From Candidatus Phycosocius spiralis (GTDB lineage Bacteria; Pseudomonadota; Alphaproteobacteria; Caulobacterales; Aquidulcibacteraceae): a stretch of DNA of 64,000 nucleotides. The DNA lies in NCBI RefSeq assembly GCF_030158815.1, contig NZ_BPFZ01000002.1, positions 1 to 64,000 of the forward strand, given 5' to 3'. The notes under the pieces were generated by a model. That model did no database searches. It had not been told where the DNA came from and worked only from the letters and a program-made list of their open reading frames with translations. The position numbers were made by a program, and so were the translations under genes. This document shows, piece after piece, positions 19,256 to 28,402 of this stretch. Every line of letters begins with the position of its first letter. The stretch's first letter is position 1.

Positions 19256-21586
19256 ATGACTTTTAAACACCTATTGAGGATCTCAGCATGCGTCGCTTCT
19301 TTGTGTGCAGCTTCAAGCGCGCTGGGCCAGACTGTTGCGGCACCAACACCCAGCGAGAGTGCCAGCCAAGAAGTAGAAACCATTGTCGTTTATGGCGTTT
19401 CTGGCGCACGTCAAACCCAAACTGTAACGGCCGCAGCGATCGCGCTTTCTTCACCGGGCACCAGCCCGATCAAAGCGATTGAGCGCTTGCCAGGTGTAAA
19501 CTTCCAATCCGCCGACGCTTTGGGTAATTATGAGTGGTCAACCCGCATTTCCGTGCGCGGCTTTAATCAAAACCAATTAGGTTTCACCTTAGATGGTGTG
19601 CCATTGGGCGATATGAGCTACGGCAACCATAACGGCCTGCATGTATCGCGCGCCATCATCTCTGAAAACATTGGCCGCGTAGAGCTTAGCCAAGGTGCAG
19701 GTGGACTTGGGACCAATTCAACGTCGAACTTGGGCGGTACAGTTCAATTTATGTCGCGCAAGCCAAGTGAGGGTTTTGGCGGACAAGTGAATCTGTCAAC
19801 AGGTTCAGATGCTTTGCAACGCGCTTTCGTTCGCCTCGATAGCGGCACGTTAGAAGGCTTTGGCGGCGGCCGTGGCAGCTTGTCCTATGCATCAAGCAAA
19901 ACCGACAAGTGGAAGGGCGTGGGCGAGCAAAACCACGACCAAGTCAATTTCAAATATGTTCAGCCCATTGGTGAAGCTGAAATCACCGCCGCCTATAATT
20001 GGTCGGATCGGGCAGAAAATGACTATCAAGATCTGAGCCTCGAGCAGATTAAGCGTTTGGGATACAAGTGGGACAACATCTCTGGCAATTACCCGCTTGC
20101 CGTGGCATTAGCCGACATTTATCAAGCTGGCGGCTCCTTCCCCAAGCCATTTACCAGCGTAGATGATGCTTATTATGATGCCTCAGGCCTACGCAAAGAT
20201 AAATTGGGTTACATCAGTCTTGAAGCCCCATTAACCAGCAAAGTCAGTCTGAAAGCTAGCATTTATAATCATGCCAATGAAGGCCAAGGAACATGGTATA
20301 CCCCTTATGTCCCAACGCCTAAAGGCGCGCCTGACGCTTCTGGTATCCTAATTAATGACCCTGCCCCGATTTCGGTTCGAACCACAGAATATGAAATATC
20401 ACGCACGGGTTGGTTTGGAACCTTAGCGATTGACGGGGGCCAGCATCAAGTCACTGCCGGCTTGTGGATGGAAGATAACAAGTTCAATCAGGCACGTCGG
20501 TTTTACGGCTTGGCGCGTGCCGCTAACAACCGCCCATCCCTAAAGTTCATGACCAACCCATTTTTCACCCAATGGGCATATAAGTTTGACACCTCTACCT
20601 TGCAGTTTTTCGTGCAGGACAATTGGAGTGTCAGCGATGCTTTGTCGATCAATTTGGGCTTTAAATCGTTGAAAGTTACCAATGAGGTCAAAACCCTAAC
20701 CATCAACAATGACGCACCGACCCCTGCCAATAGCTTGACTGGCAAACTCGACACCAATGCCAGCTTCTTGCCCCAAGTTGGGTTCAAATATGAATTGAGC
20801 GAAACCAGTCAAATCTTTGGTACTTTATCGCAAAACGTTGCCGCTTACGTATCTGCGGCAACCGCCGGGCCATTTGCATCGCGTAGCCAATCCAATGTCG
20901 ATGAAGTCGCGCGGACTTTGGATCCAGAAGAATCCACCACCGCAGAACTTGGCTGGCGCACACGCGGCGACAAATTTGAATTAGCCGCGGCAGGCTATCT
21001 GGTGCGCTTTGACAATCGTTTGCTGGGCGTCTCCCAAGGAGCCGGCATCGTAGGGAACGCGCCTATCCTTTCCAACGTGGGCGGTGTTAACACGATTGGT
21101 GCAGAATTTGTGGGTCGCTATCAATTGACCAAGGAATTCGACATATTTGGCTCGTTTACCTATAACAAGTCTGAATATGCCGATAACGTCACCGACCGTT
21201 CTGGAAAAATCGTAACCCCCACCAAGGGCAAAACAACGGTCAATACGCCTGAATTCTTGTTCAAGGGTGAGCTCACCTATGACAATGGCAGCTTGTTTGC
21301 CAAATTGGGTGCCTCCTATACGGGCGAGCGCTATTTCACATATCTCAATGATGATGTGAACGGCAAAGTCGATGCCTATACTTTGACGGAGATCACCCTG
21401 GGTTACCGCTTTGGCGGCAATGACTTCCTGAACGGTTTGGAAGCCCAACTCAATGTCACCAATGCCACCGACGAGGCCTATGTCTCGACCATCGGATCGA
21501 ATGGTTTTGGCAATACGGGCGACAATCAAACCCTATTAGCTGGTGCGCCGCAACAAATGGTCTTCACCTTGAAGAAAGCCTTCTAA
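19256..21586 (+). CDS. TonB-dependent outer-membrane receptor
   Basis: 776 residues with a signal peptide (LRISACVASLCAASSALG), a TonB-box-like stretch VETIVVYG and a plug domain (PIKAIERLPGVNFQ, ISVRGFNQNQLGFTLDGVPLG). A 22-strand beta-barrel follows, ending in the outer-membrane terminal aromatic (VFTLKKAF). It imports a ligand across the outer membrane using TonB energy. The gene immediately downstream encodes a PhoD-like phosphatase, so a phosphorylated organic ligand is possible, but no ligand can be read from sequence. Two hairpins, one terminator-like, separate the two genes. Confidence 0.9.
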   Translation: MTFKHLLRISACVASLCAASSALGQTVAAPTPSESASQEVETIVVYGVSGARQTQTVTAAAIALSSPGTSPIKAIERLPGVNFQSADALGNYEWSTRISVRGFNQNQLGFTLDGVPLGDMSYGNHNGLHVSRAIISENIGRVELSQGAGGLGTNSTSNLGGTVQFMSRKPSEGFGGQVNLSTGSDALQRAFVRLDSGTLEGFGGGRGSLSYASSKTDKWKGVGEQNHDQVNFKYVQPIGEAEITAAYNWSDRAENDYQDLSLEQIKRLGYKWDNISGNYPLAVALADIYQAGGSFPKPFTSVDDAYYDASGLRKDKLGYISLEAPLTSKVSLKASIYNHANEGQGTWYTPYVPTPKGAPDASGILINDPAPISVRTTEYEISRTGWFGTLAIDGGQHQVTAGLWMEDNKFNQARRFYGLARAANNRPSLKFMTNPFFTQWAYKFDTSTLQFFVQDNWSVSDALSINLGFKSLKVTNEVKTLTINNDAPTPANSLTGKLDTNASFLPQVGFKYELSETSQIFGTLSQNVAAYVSAATAGPFASRSQSNVDEVARTLDPEESTTAELGWRTRGDKFELAAAGYLVRFDNRLLGVSQGAGIVGNAPILSNVGGVNTIGAEFVGRYQLTKEFDIFGSFTYNKSEYADNVTDRSGKIVTPTKGKTTVNTPEFLFKGELTYDNGSLFAKLGASYTGERYFTYLNDDVNGKVDAYTLTEITLGYRFGGNDFLNGLEAQLNVTNATDEAYVSTIGSNGFGNTGDNQTLLAGAPQQMVFTLKKAF

Positions 21587-21608
21587 AGCGCCTCGCTTTA
21601 ACACTTAG

Positions 21609-21646
21609 GGTCTGTCTGGTTTTACCCGTCAAAAACGAGACAGACC
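21609..21646 (+). promoter_or_regulatory. Long hairpin in the receptor-phoD spacer
   Basis: GGTCTGTCT and AGACAGACC form a perfect 9-bp inverted repeat. With one mismatch the stem continues inward through TTTT and AAAA. No T-run follows, so it is more likely an mRNA-stabilising or processing structure than a terminator. Confidence 0.55.
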
Positions 21647-21673
21647 AAGCCCCATGTCCCCCCGGACCCTTGC

Positions 21674-21722
21674 GGGGCTCAAGTCTGACGATTTGCGCTT
21701 GCACTTGAGCCCCTCATTTTTT
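21674..21722 (+). terminator. Rho-independent terminator after the TonB receptor
   Basis: GGGGCTCAAGT (21674-21684) and ACTTGAGCCCC (21703-21713) form a perfect 11-bp stem, and a T6 run follows at 21717-21722. The T-run ends 13 bases before the phoD ATG at 21736. The phosphatase must therefore be expressed by read-through, by attenuation control or from a processed transcript. Confidence 0.8.
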
Positions 21723-21735
21723 GTGGAGAGCCCCT

Positions 21736-22860
21736 ATGCATACGACACGACGCGACGCATTGATTCTTGGGGCAGCGATGGCTGCACCCGTGGCCAGCCA
21801 TGCCTCAGACTGGCATGCTTTATCGGGAAAAAGACTGAATAAAATTGCCTATGGGTCATGTGCGCACCAAGATAAGGATCAGCCGATCTGGGACGCAATC
21901 GTGGCGGAAAAACCCGATTTATTTCTGTTTTTGGGCGATAATGTCTATCTCGACACCCGCGACGTTTCAGAAATGAAGGCCAAATATGCCAAGTTAGCGG
22001 CCAAGCCCGGCTTCCAAAAGCTGCGCGAAACCACGCCCATTATCGCCATGTGGGACGATCATGATTTTGGTGAAAATGATGCCGGCGTGGAATATCCCAA
22101 AAAAAACGAAGCCCGCCAGTTGTTTTGTGACTTCTGGGGCGAAGCGGCCACCAGCCCACGTCGCACGCGCGAGGGTATTTATACGTCTTTTGTCTTTGGC
22201 CCAGCGGGGCAACGGGTTCAGATCATCCTGCCCGACCTACGCTTTAATCGCTCTGAAATCATCAAACTTGATTTGGGGGGCAAGCCCTATGACGTTTGGG
22301 CCAAGGAATTAGAAAAAGCGGGCCAAATGGTACCTGGCCCCTATGCGCGCAACCCTGACTTGAAGGCCTCCATGCTGGGTGAAGCCCAGTGGCAATGGCT
22401 GGAGGCACAATTGCGCGAACCAGCCGATGTGCGGATTTTTGCCAGCTCCTTGCAAGTTCTCGCCGACTTTGCAGGCTGGGAGGGCTGGATCAATTATGCC
22501 CAAGATCATCAGCGCCTTATCAGCACGATCCGTAAAACCAAAGCCAATGGCCTAATCTGCCTATCCGGCGACACCCATTATGCGGAGGTCTCACGCCTTG
22601 ATACCAATGTGCCTTATCCAATCTGGGACTTTACCTCATCGGGACTAACCGAAGTATGGCCCGTGTTGCCGCCAAATGCGCTGCGGGTTGGTGACGTCTA
22701 TCGCGCGCGTAACTTTGGCCTCATTACCTTTGATTGGGCGAAACGTCCTAAGCCTAGCCTTACCGTTGAAATCCGGGGCGAACAAGGACAAGTCGCGATC
22801 AGCCAAATCGTTTCAGTCGCTGACTTGCAAGTCAACAACAGCTCATCACCGCATGGTTAG
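21736..22860 (+). CDS. PhoD-like metallophosphoesterase, Tat-exported
   Basis: 374 residues from ATG 21736, preceded by GGAG; an in-frame TTG at 21721 is rejected. The twin-arginine signal is TTRRDALILGAAMAAP. PhoD-type metal ligands are visible in YGSCAHQ, LFLFLGDNVYLD, MWDDHDFGEND and LSGDTHYAEVSR. The enzyme is probably a periplasmic phosphodiesterase/phosphomonoesterase. Pairing with a TonB receptor suggests uptake and hydrolysis of an organic phosphate. Confidence 0.85.
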   Translation: MHTTRRDALILGAAMAAPVASHASDWHALSGKRLNKIAYGSCAHQDKDQPIWDAIVAEKPDLFLFLGDNVYLDTRDVSEMKAKYAKLAAKPGFQKLRETTPIIAMWDDHDFGENDAGVEYPKKNEARQLFCDFWGEAATSPRRTREGIYTSFVFGPAGQRVQIILPDLRFNRSEIIKLDLGGKPYDVWAKELEKAGQMVPGPYARNPDLKASMLGEAQWQWLEAQLREPADVRIFASSLQVLADFAGWEGWINYAQDHQRLISTIRKTKANGLICLSGDTHYAEVSRLDTNVPYPIWDFTSSGLTEVWPVLPPNALRVGDVYRARNFGLITFDWAKRPKPSLTVEIRGEQGQVAISQIVSVADLQVNNSSSPHG

Positions 22861-23009
22861 GGCAGATCCCGCTTTCTGGCCGCTTCTTTGCGCCGTTTGA
22901 GATTATCACGTAAAGCCGCCTTAAGGCGCTCTTCTTGCGTCGCCTTGTGAGTGGGTTGTTGTAGCGAGGCTTTTGTTGGCGGGTTTGACGGTGGTATGGT
23001 TTCGTTCAT
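22857..23009 (-). CDS. Small basic conserved protein
   Basis: 50 residues from ATG 23009. A polar N-terminus is followed by a highly charged helix ERLKAALRDNLKRRKEAARK, a pattern seen in short alphaproteobacterial proteins of unknown function. The stop codons of this gene and the convergent phoD overlap by three bases. A longer frame to 23093 exists but reaches almost to the tRNA. Confidence 0.5.
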   Translation of the reverse strand: MNETIPPSNPPTKASLQQPTHKATQEERLKAALRDNLKRRKEAARKRDLP

Positions 23010-23101
23010 TTCAAGAAGATATGCGACAACCCTCTTTTCATAAAGAGGTAAGCGGGCTATCAGCGCGCCACAAACACAAAATGGGTGCTTCACACCTTAC
23101 A

Positions 23102-23176
23102 GCCGCAGTAGCTCAGTGGTAGAGCGCATCATTGGTAATGATGAGGTCGCGAGTTCAATCCTCGCCTGTGGCACCA
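23102..23176 (+). tRNA. tRNA-Thr (anticodon GGT)
   Basis: The acceptor stem GCCGCAG pairs with CTGTGGC, with one G-U pair. The D-arm is GCTCAGTGGTAGAGC and the anticodon loop TTGGTAA reads GGT. The T-loop is TTCAATC, and CCA is encoded at the 3' end. Confidence 0.95.
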
Positions 23177-23186
23177 GTTTTTAGCC

Positions 23187-24404
23187 TCATCCTTCTGCGG
23201 AAGGCTTATCCACCACATTTCTAAGCTTCGCCAATTGCGGTGTCACCATGGGAATGCTAAGCATCGTGCTGGCGACCGCCATCAAGAGTGCGGCCGTAAA
23301 GGTTTGATTTGAAATGATTCCTTTATCCAGAAGCACATTGACGAAAATGATCATGATGAGTGCTTTGGTTTGAAGCAGCCAGCCAATCACATGGGCTTCC
23401 CCTTTCGGCCAGTTTAGAATGCGCCCAGCCAAGTGCACACCGACAAGTTTACCACTCACCGCCGCCACCAGTAAGATTGCTGCCGCGCCAAACACCACAA
23501 GTCCACCTACGTCCCAATTGGTACGAAGTCCTGTGCTAAGGAAAAAGACCGGCATGATGGCGAGCAAGACGTGGTCGCGAAACCGATCAAGCTTTGTGCG
23601 ATCAAACAAGTCAGCGTCCAGCACTACGCCAGCTAAAAATGCACCCACCATATAATGCAGGCCCGACCAATCGGCCGCAAAGCCGACGACAGCAAGCCAA
23701 ATCAACCCTAAATACCAGCGATCACTTTCCTTGACTGCGCGCATGAGTTTCAAGATGGCAACGGCACTGATAAAAAAGGCTAAGAGGAACATGGCTTGAC
23801 GGCCCACACGCCCCCAGTCCAGCAAAATGATGGCCAAAACACCCCAGATCGCGATATCGTCTAAGCTTGCAAATCGTAAAATGCGTTGACCCAAGGGTTG
23901 GCGAAGTATTTCAAGCTTTTCGAGAAACAAGACCAAAATCGGTAAGGCCGTGACCGCGCACGCCATCCCAATTCCAACAATAAATTGCCAATCATGGCCC
24001 TTTGGGCCGATCCAACCGCCGCTAAAATTCAACAGCACAATCCCGGCACCACAGCCAAATACCAAGGGCATGATCATCGCAAGACCAGCGGTTACCCCGG
24101 TCTCAAGCCGGTTTGTCCAAGCACTCTTTAAGTCCAGTTCAATGCCAGCGATCCAAACAAAGATCATCACCGCCCACCACGCTATCCCGTTGAGCGATTG
24201 GATCACCGCTGGTGTAAAAATAAAGTCGTAATAAGCTGGGAATACTGCCCCAAGGATGCCTGGACCTAACACAATGCCGCCAATGATCTGCACCACTGCC
24301 AACGGCGCGTAATAATCTGTCTTCAATACACGCCAAAAAAGATAGGGTATCGTAAAAATGATCACCATGGCGATCAAGAAAAGTTCTGTCGTAGGTATCG
24401 TCAT
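23187..24404 (-). CDS. CPA2-family cation:proton antiporter
   Basis: 405 residues with about 11-12 membrane segments and no cytoplasmic TrkA-N domain. The family features are GGIVLGPGILGAVFP in an early segment, IAGIELDL, RFASLDDIAIWG with the paired Asp residues of the ion site, and GAFLAGVVL. It probably exchanges Na+ or K+ for H+ across the inner membrane. Its start lies 18 bp after the pyrC stop on the same strand, so the two may be cotranscribed. Confidence 0.85.
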   Translation of the reverse strand: MTIPTTELFLIAMVIIFTIPYLFWRVLKTDYYAPLAVVQIIGGIVLGPGILGAVFPAYYDFIFTPAVIQSLNGIAWWAVMIFVWIAGIELDLKSAWTNRLETGVTAGLAMIMPLVFGCGAGIVLLNFSGGWIGPKGHDWQFIVGIGMACAVTALPILVLFLEKLEILRQPLGQRILRFASLDDIAIWGVLAIILLDWGRVGRQAMFLLAFFISAVAILKLMRAVKESDRWYLGLIWLAVVGFAADWSGLHYMVGAFLAGVVLDADLFDRTKLDRFRDHVLLAIMPVFFLSTGLRTNWDVGGLVVFGAAAILLVAAVSGKLVGVHLAGRILNWPKGEAHVIGWLLQTKALIMIIFVNVLLDKGIISNQTFTAALLMAVASTMLSIPMVTPQLAKLRNVVDKPSAEG

Positions 24405-24422
24405 AAAAGCAAGGATCCAAAA

Positions 24423-25508
24423 TTAATGCGAAGTTTGACCTTGAAAAGTCCAGTTCAAGGTTTGGCCAGCATGAAAAGGAACAACATGGTTACCAGCTAT
24501 GTCCAAATGGGGCGGTATCGCTTGGGCAGTTTTTTCAAGCACGATATGATTTTGATTGCTGGGTAAACCATAAAATCTTGGGCCAAACTGACTGGCAAAC
24601 CCTTCCAGCCTATCAAGTGCGCCTTCTTCTTCAAAAACCTTTGCATAGCTTTCAAGCGCGTAAGGCGCATTATAAATCCCCGCACAGCCGCACGCTGATT
24701 CCTTAGCACCTACCGTATGGGGTGCAGAATCGGTTCCCAAAAAAAACTTGGGGGAACCTGAAATGGCGGCGCGTCGCAAGGCCAGACGATGAACTTCACG
24801 TTTGGCGACAGGTAAACAATAAAAATGGGGACGAATGCCTCCCTCAAACATGGCGTTTCGATTAAACTCAAGATGATGAGGCGTAATGGTAGCAGCAATG
24901 GGATGGGTACTGGCTTCCACAAAATCGACAGCTTCAGAGGTGGTGATGTGTTCAAACACGATTTTAAGGGCAGGGAAATCGCGCATGATCTGCGAAAGGA
25001 TCTGCTCAATAAACACTGCTTCGCGGTCAAAAATATCAATATGGGATTGGGTTACTTCCCCATGCACTAAAAGTGGCATGGCAATCTTCTCCATAGCCGC
25101 AAAAACGCGGTAAAGATTGGTAAAATCGGTAACGCCATGACTTGAATTGGTGGTGGCATGGGCAGGATACAGTTTGGCAGCCGTGAATATCCCCACTTTA
25201 AAGCCATAGGTGATGTCTTCAGGATCGCTGTCGTCCGTTAGATAACAAGTCATAAGGGGGGTGAAGTCTAGCCCGGTCTCCACCGCTGCCAGTATACGGC
25301 TTCGGTAAGCATCGGCGGCAGCAGCTTTTGTCACTGGAGGCACTAGATTGGGCATCACGATCGCGCGCGCAAATTGACGCGCCGTCGCATTGACAACACC
25401 TGCAAGCATTGCCCCATCACGCAAATGCACATGCCAATCATCGGGTCTATGGATCACCAAACGTGTCAAAGGCTGTTCCAGTTTTCCCTGGGCACCCAAC
25501 AAATTCAT
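24423..25508 (-). CDS. pyrC: Dihydroorotase
   Basis: 361 residues of the class II (E. coli PyrC) type. The enzyme cyclises carbamoyl-aspartate to dihydroorotate in pyrimidine synthesis. The metal motif HVHLRDG lies near residue 27. PNLVPPVT, HGEVTQ, TITPHHLEFNR and FFLGTDSAPH supply further metal and substrate ligands. The N-terminal dozen residues (MNLLGAQGKLEQ) are outside the usual start and may be over-called. Confidence 0.93.
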   Translation of the reverse strand: MNLLGAQGKLEQPLTRLVIHRPDDWHVHLRDGAMLAGVVNATARQFARAIVMPNLVPPVTKAAAADAYRSRILAAVETGLDFTPLMTCYLTDDSDPEDITYGFKVGIFTAAKLYPAHATTNSSHGVTDFTNLYRVFAAMEKIAMPLLVHGEVTQSHIDIFDREAVFIEQILSQIMRDFPALKIVFEHITTSEAVDFVEASTHPIAATITPHHLEFNRNAMFEGGIRPHFYCLPVAKREVHRLALRRAAISGSPKFFLGTDSAPHTVGAKESACGCAGIYNAPYALESYAKVFEEEGALDRLEGFASQFGPRFYGLPSNQNHIVLEKTAQAIPPHLDIAGNHVVPFHAGQTLNWTFQGQTSH

Positions 25509-25674
25509 GCAATTACTCCAAAGCCATTCTTGTTCTATTGCTGGCTCTTGAACTAGAACTATGCCACGTGCGCGTCAAATCATTGCAGTTCCGGCCCTTT
25601 GAGTTTCACCATCCTTATTGACCAAAAGCGCCACTTATCCTCTACCTCCAAGCAAACAAGATCAGGAGCGGAAA

Positions 25675-26352
25675 ATGAGTGCTTCACTCACAATAGACCA
25701 TGAGGTTGCGATCGTGCGGATGGACGATGGCAAGGCCAATGTGATCAATCTGGCAATGATTGAAGCCTTGCATTGGACGCTGGATGAAGCCGAAGCCAAA
25801 GCCAAAGCCATCGTGTTAGCAGGCCGTGAAGGACGCTTTTCTGGTGGGTTTGACTTGCTCGCTTTAACAGGATCGGGTCAAGAGGCCGCTGTGCAGCTAC
25901 TCGTTCAGGGTGGTCAATTACTGGTTCGCCTCTATGGTAGCCCCTTGCCTGTTGTGGCCGCTTGCACAGGTCATGCGATTGCGATGGGCGTGTTCCTGCT
26001 CCATGCATGCGACACCCGTTTTGGTGCTGCAGGACCTTATAAAATTGGTGCCAATGAAACCACCAATGGCATGGTCTTGCCAACTTTTGCAATTGAGCTA
26101 TCGCGGGATCGCCTGAACCCGTCTCATATGACCAAGGCGTTGATCCAAGCCTTTATCTATGATCCAGAAGGGGCGGTGGCAGCAGGCTATATAGACCACG
26201 TGGTCCCACTGGATCAGGTTGAAACTCAAGCCTTTGAACATGCTCGCCATTTGGCGCAACTACCCGGTCATGCTTATCACGGTAATAAATTAGCGATCCG
26301 GGGCGCAACCCTAGAACGCATTAAGGCCAGCCTTGCGAGTCATAGGCTGTAA
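25675..26352 (+). CDS. Enoyl-CoA hydratase/isomerase family protein
   Basis: 225 residues from ATG 25675, which has a good AGGAG ribosome-binding site; a TTG at 25618 is rejected. The crotonase fold is shown by ANVINLAMIEAL, the oxyanion-hole phrase GREGRFSGGFDL and ACTGHAIAMGVFLLHACDTRFG. The catalytic Glu pair of true hydratases is not obvious, so the reaction (hydratase, isomerase or hydrolase) is left open. Confidence 0.8.
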   Translation: MSASLTIDHEVAIVRMDDGKANVINLAMIEALHWTLDEAEAKAKAIVLAGREGRFSGGFDLLALTGSGQEAAVQLLVQGGQLLVRLYGSPLPVVAACTGHAIAMGVFLLHACDTRFGAAGPYKIGANETTNGMVLPTFAIELSRDRLNPSHMTKALIQAFIYDPEGAVAAGYIDHVVPLDQVETQAFEHARHLAQLPGHAYHGNKLAIRGATLERIKASLASHRL

Positions 26353-26370
26353 TAGATATAGAGGTAGTTT

Positions 26371-26742
26371 TTAACCTTTAATCTCTAAAGTACATGTTTC
26401 TCCTAAGGATGGTCTTGCAATTGCAACACGGCACAAATTAGGTAGGATTGGCTGCAATTGCTTGGCCACCCACACACTGATGTTTTCCAAAGTAGGGGTT
26501 TCTAGACCTGCAACTTCATTCAAAAAAGCATGATCTAACACATCGCGTACTGTTGTGATGGCATCACTTAAATCAGCAAAATCTGCCACCCATTGATCCT
26601 TGTCATCGGCTTCCCCTTCTATGGAAACATCCAATCGGAATGAATGGCCATGCAAACGGCGATAAGGGTGGCTCTCATCGCCTTGATGGAGCTGATGGGC
26701 CGCGTCGAAGGTTACACTTTTGGTCAAAAGGCAGCGGGTCAC
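26371..26742 (-). CDS. queD: QueD-family 6-carboxytetrahydropterin synthase, catalytic Cys replaced
   Basis: 123 residues in the PTPS/QueD family. QueD converts dihydroneopterin triphosphate to 6-carboxytetrahydropterin on the way to preQ0 and queuosine. Zinc ligands are present: His16 (FDAAH) and His31/His33 (LHGHSF). The usual catalytic Cys27 (E. coli numbering, in KCGRLHGH) is Tyr27 here (HPYRRLHGH). The Asp-His pair VLDHAFLN and the Glu in GETCTLEI are present. The operon context with queE and queC supports the QueD role despite the substitution. Its start overlaps the queE stop by four bases. Confidence 0.85.
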   Translation of the reverse strand: MTRCLLTKSVTFDAAHQLHQGDESHPYRRLHGHSFRLDVSIEGEADDKDQWVADFADLSDAITTVRDVLDHAFLNEVAGLETPTLENISVWVAKQLQPILPNLCRVAIARPSLGETCTLEIKG

Positions 26743-27374
26743 GGGATTCCAAGCAATTTATGGGTTTGCAGGCTCAATCGCCATTGTGGGTTAGCAAGAC
26801 AATAGGCAACTACAGCGGCCGTATAGTCATCTTTTTGGGGCCCATCCATGGGTTGTAGAAAATAGTGCTTAAAATCCAAATTGTTGAAACGATCTGGCAT
26901 AGCGTTTGGCTGTGGATAGACGAGTTTTAGCTCATGGCCAGTCCGCTGTACAAAGTCGGCCCCAGCTTTTGGGCTTACACAAATCCAGTCAATACCCGAT
27001 GGAACCATCAAAGTGCCATTCGTCTCGACCCCAATTTCAAAGCCTGACCGATGCAGCGCATTAATCAATGGGGTGTCAAGCTGCAACAGTGGCTCACCAC
27101 CTGTACACACGACATAGGCCTGACCTTGGCCACTGCGTGGCCACTTGTGTGCAACAACAGATGCAAGCTCCTCGGCAGTCTCAAACTTACCACCGCCCTC
27201 CCCATGCATGCCAACAAAATCGGTATCACAAAACTGGCAGATTGCACTTGATCGATCCTGCTCGCGCCCACTCCATAAGTTGCAGCCCGCGAAACGCAAA
27301 AAGACCGCAGCGCGCCCAGCTTGGGCACCCTCACCCTGCAACGTATAGAAACACTCCTTAACCATATAGGTCAT
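26739..27374 (-). CDS. queE: 7-carboxy-7-deazaguanine synthase
   Basis: 211 residues, a radical-SAM enzyme that contracts 6-carboxytetrahydropterin to 7-carboxy-7-deazaguanine. The QueE-specific cluster motif CX14CX2C is present (AGCNLW ... ICQFCDTDF), together with [19 protein letters not shown] upstream and [12 protein letters not shown] for SAM binding. It overlaps queC and queD by four bases on each side, giving a coupled queC-queE-queD operon. Confidence 0.95.
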   Translation of the reverse strand: MTYMVKECFYTLQGEGAQAGRAAVFLRFAGCNLWSGREQDRSSAICQFCDTDFVGMHGEGGGKFETAEELASVVAHKWPRSGQGQAYVVCTGGEPLLQLDTPLINALHRSGFEIGVETNGTLMVPSGIDWICVSPKAGADFVQRTGHELKLVYPQPNAMPDRFNNLDFKHYFLQPMDGPQKDDYTAAVVAYCLANPQWRLSLQTHKLLGIP

Positions 27375-28108
27375 GATCGTTGTTCAATCTGGCTAAAATC
27401 CTGCCGTTGCGCCTGCCATGCTGCCCAACCAGAAGCGCGCAACGCACACGCCGGGCAGATGCCACAGCCATAGCCCCACCCATGGCGTTGGTCTCGTTCG
27501 CCCTGATAGCAGGTATGGCTATGTTCCACAGTTATCTCCACCAAATCATCCCCGCCCAAATCATGCATCAGCGCCCAAGTCTGCGCCTTTGTCAGATCCA
27601 TGAGGGGGCTAGCCAGCTCATAATGCACATCCATACCAAGGTTGAGCGCTGTCTCCATGGCGTCTAAAGTAGAGCGTCTACAATCGGGATAGCCAGAATA
27701 GTCCGTCTCACACATGCCGCCTACCAAAATCCCCAATCCGCGCCGATAGGCCAATGCAGCTGCAAAGGTTAGAAAAAGCAAGTTACGCCCGGGAACAAAG
27801 GTTGTTGGCAGGCCGGTTTCAGCCATAGAAATGGCGGTATCGCGGGTTAAAGCTGTTTCAGATATCTGGCCTAATAGCGTGAGATCTAAGAGATGATCAT
27901 CGCCAAGCTTAGGCCGCCAAGACGGGAAATTCGTGCGCATAGCATCAATGACCACCAAGCGCTGATCAAGCTCTATCCTATGACGCTGACCATAGTCAAA
28001 ACCAACCGTCTCCACATGGTCATAGCGATCTAACGCCCATGCTAAGCAGGCGGTTGAATCTTGACCACCAGAAAATAAAACAAGCGCTTGATTAGGCTTT
28101 AACACCAC
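27371..28108 (-). CDS. queC: 7-cyano-7-deazaguanine (preQ0) synthase
   Basis: 245 residues. QueC turns 7-carboxy-7-deazaguanine into preQ0 using ammonia and ATP. The PP-loop is [16 protein letters not shown] and the C-terminal zinc site is C[12 protein letters not shown]. [12 protein letters not shown] is also diagnostic. The start is a GTG at 28108 or the following GTG. It is the first gene of the que operon; queA and tgt, for later queuosine steps, are elsewhere. Confidence 0.95.
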   Translation of the reverse strand: MVLKPNQALVLFSGGQDSTACLAWALDRYDHVETVGFDYGQRHRIELDQRLVVIDAMRTNFPSWRPKLGDDHLLDLTLLGQISETALTRDTAISMAETGLPTTFVPGRNLLFLTFAAALAYRRGLGILVGGMCETDYSGYPDCRRSTLDAMETALNLGMDVHYELASPLMDLTKAQTWALMHDLGGDDLVEITVEHSHTCYQGERDQRHGWGYGCGICPACALRASGWAAWQAQRQDFSQIEQRS

Positions 28109-28402
28109 TAGATTCTCAACAGGCCAAGGACATTGTGCATGGTGTCAATAACCGATTTAGATGTGAACTGAAACCAGCCTTGCTGATGGCCAGTCGTCGT
28201 TGAGCATCAAGCTGCAACAGCTTGCCCCCTACATTAATGGTACCAGCCTTCAATAGAGTCGATGATCCATTCAATATGTCAAAGTTAAGAGCCAGTATGA
28301 ATAGTAGTAACAAAATGAAATCACCCTTTAACCATCAGACAATACTCATGGGTTATACTAAAACGCTTAAATGAAATAGACTATTGTCCAAAAAGGTGAT
28401 AA
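28109..28402. other. Intergenic region between divergent queC and the pentapeptide gene
   Basis: About 294 bp. A 65-codon minus-strand frame (28116-28313) ends 7 bp before queC but has no recognisable family. No preQ1 riboswitch core could be identified ahead of queC. The region probably carries the two divergent promoters. Confidence 0.4.

Noticed and set aside
28116-28313. 65-codon minus-strand ORF just upstream of queC
   Set aside because: No recognised family, no clear ribosome-binding site and ordinary intergenic composition; proximity to queC alone is not enough.
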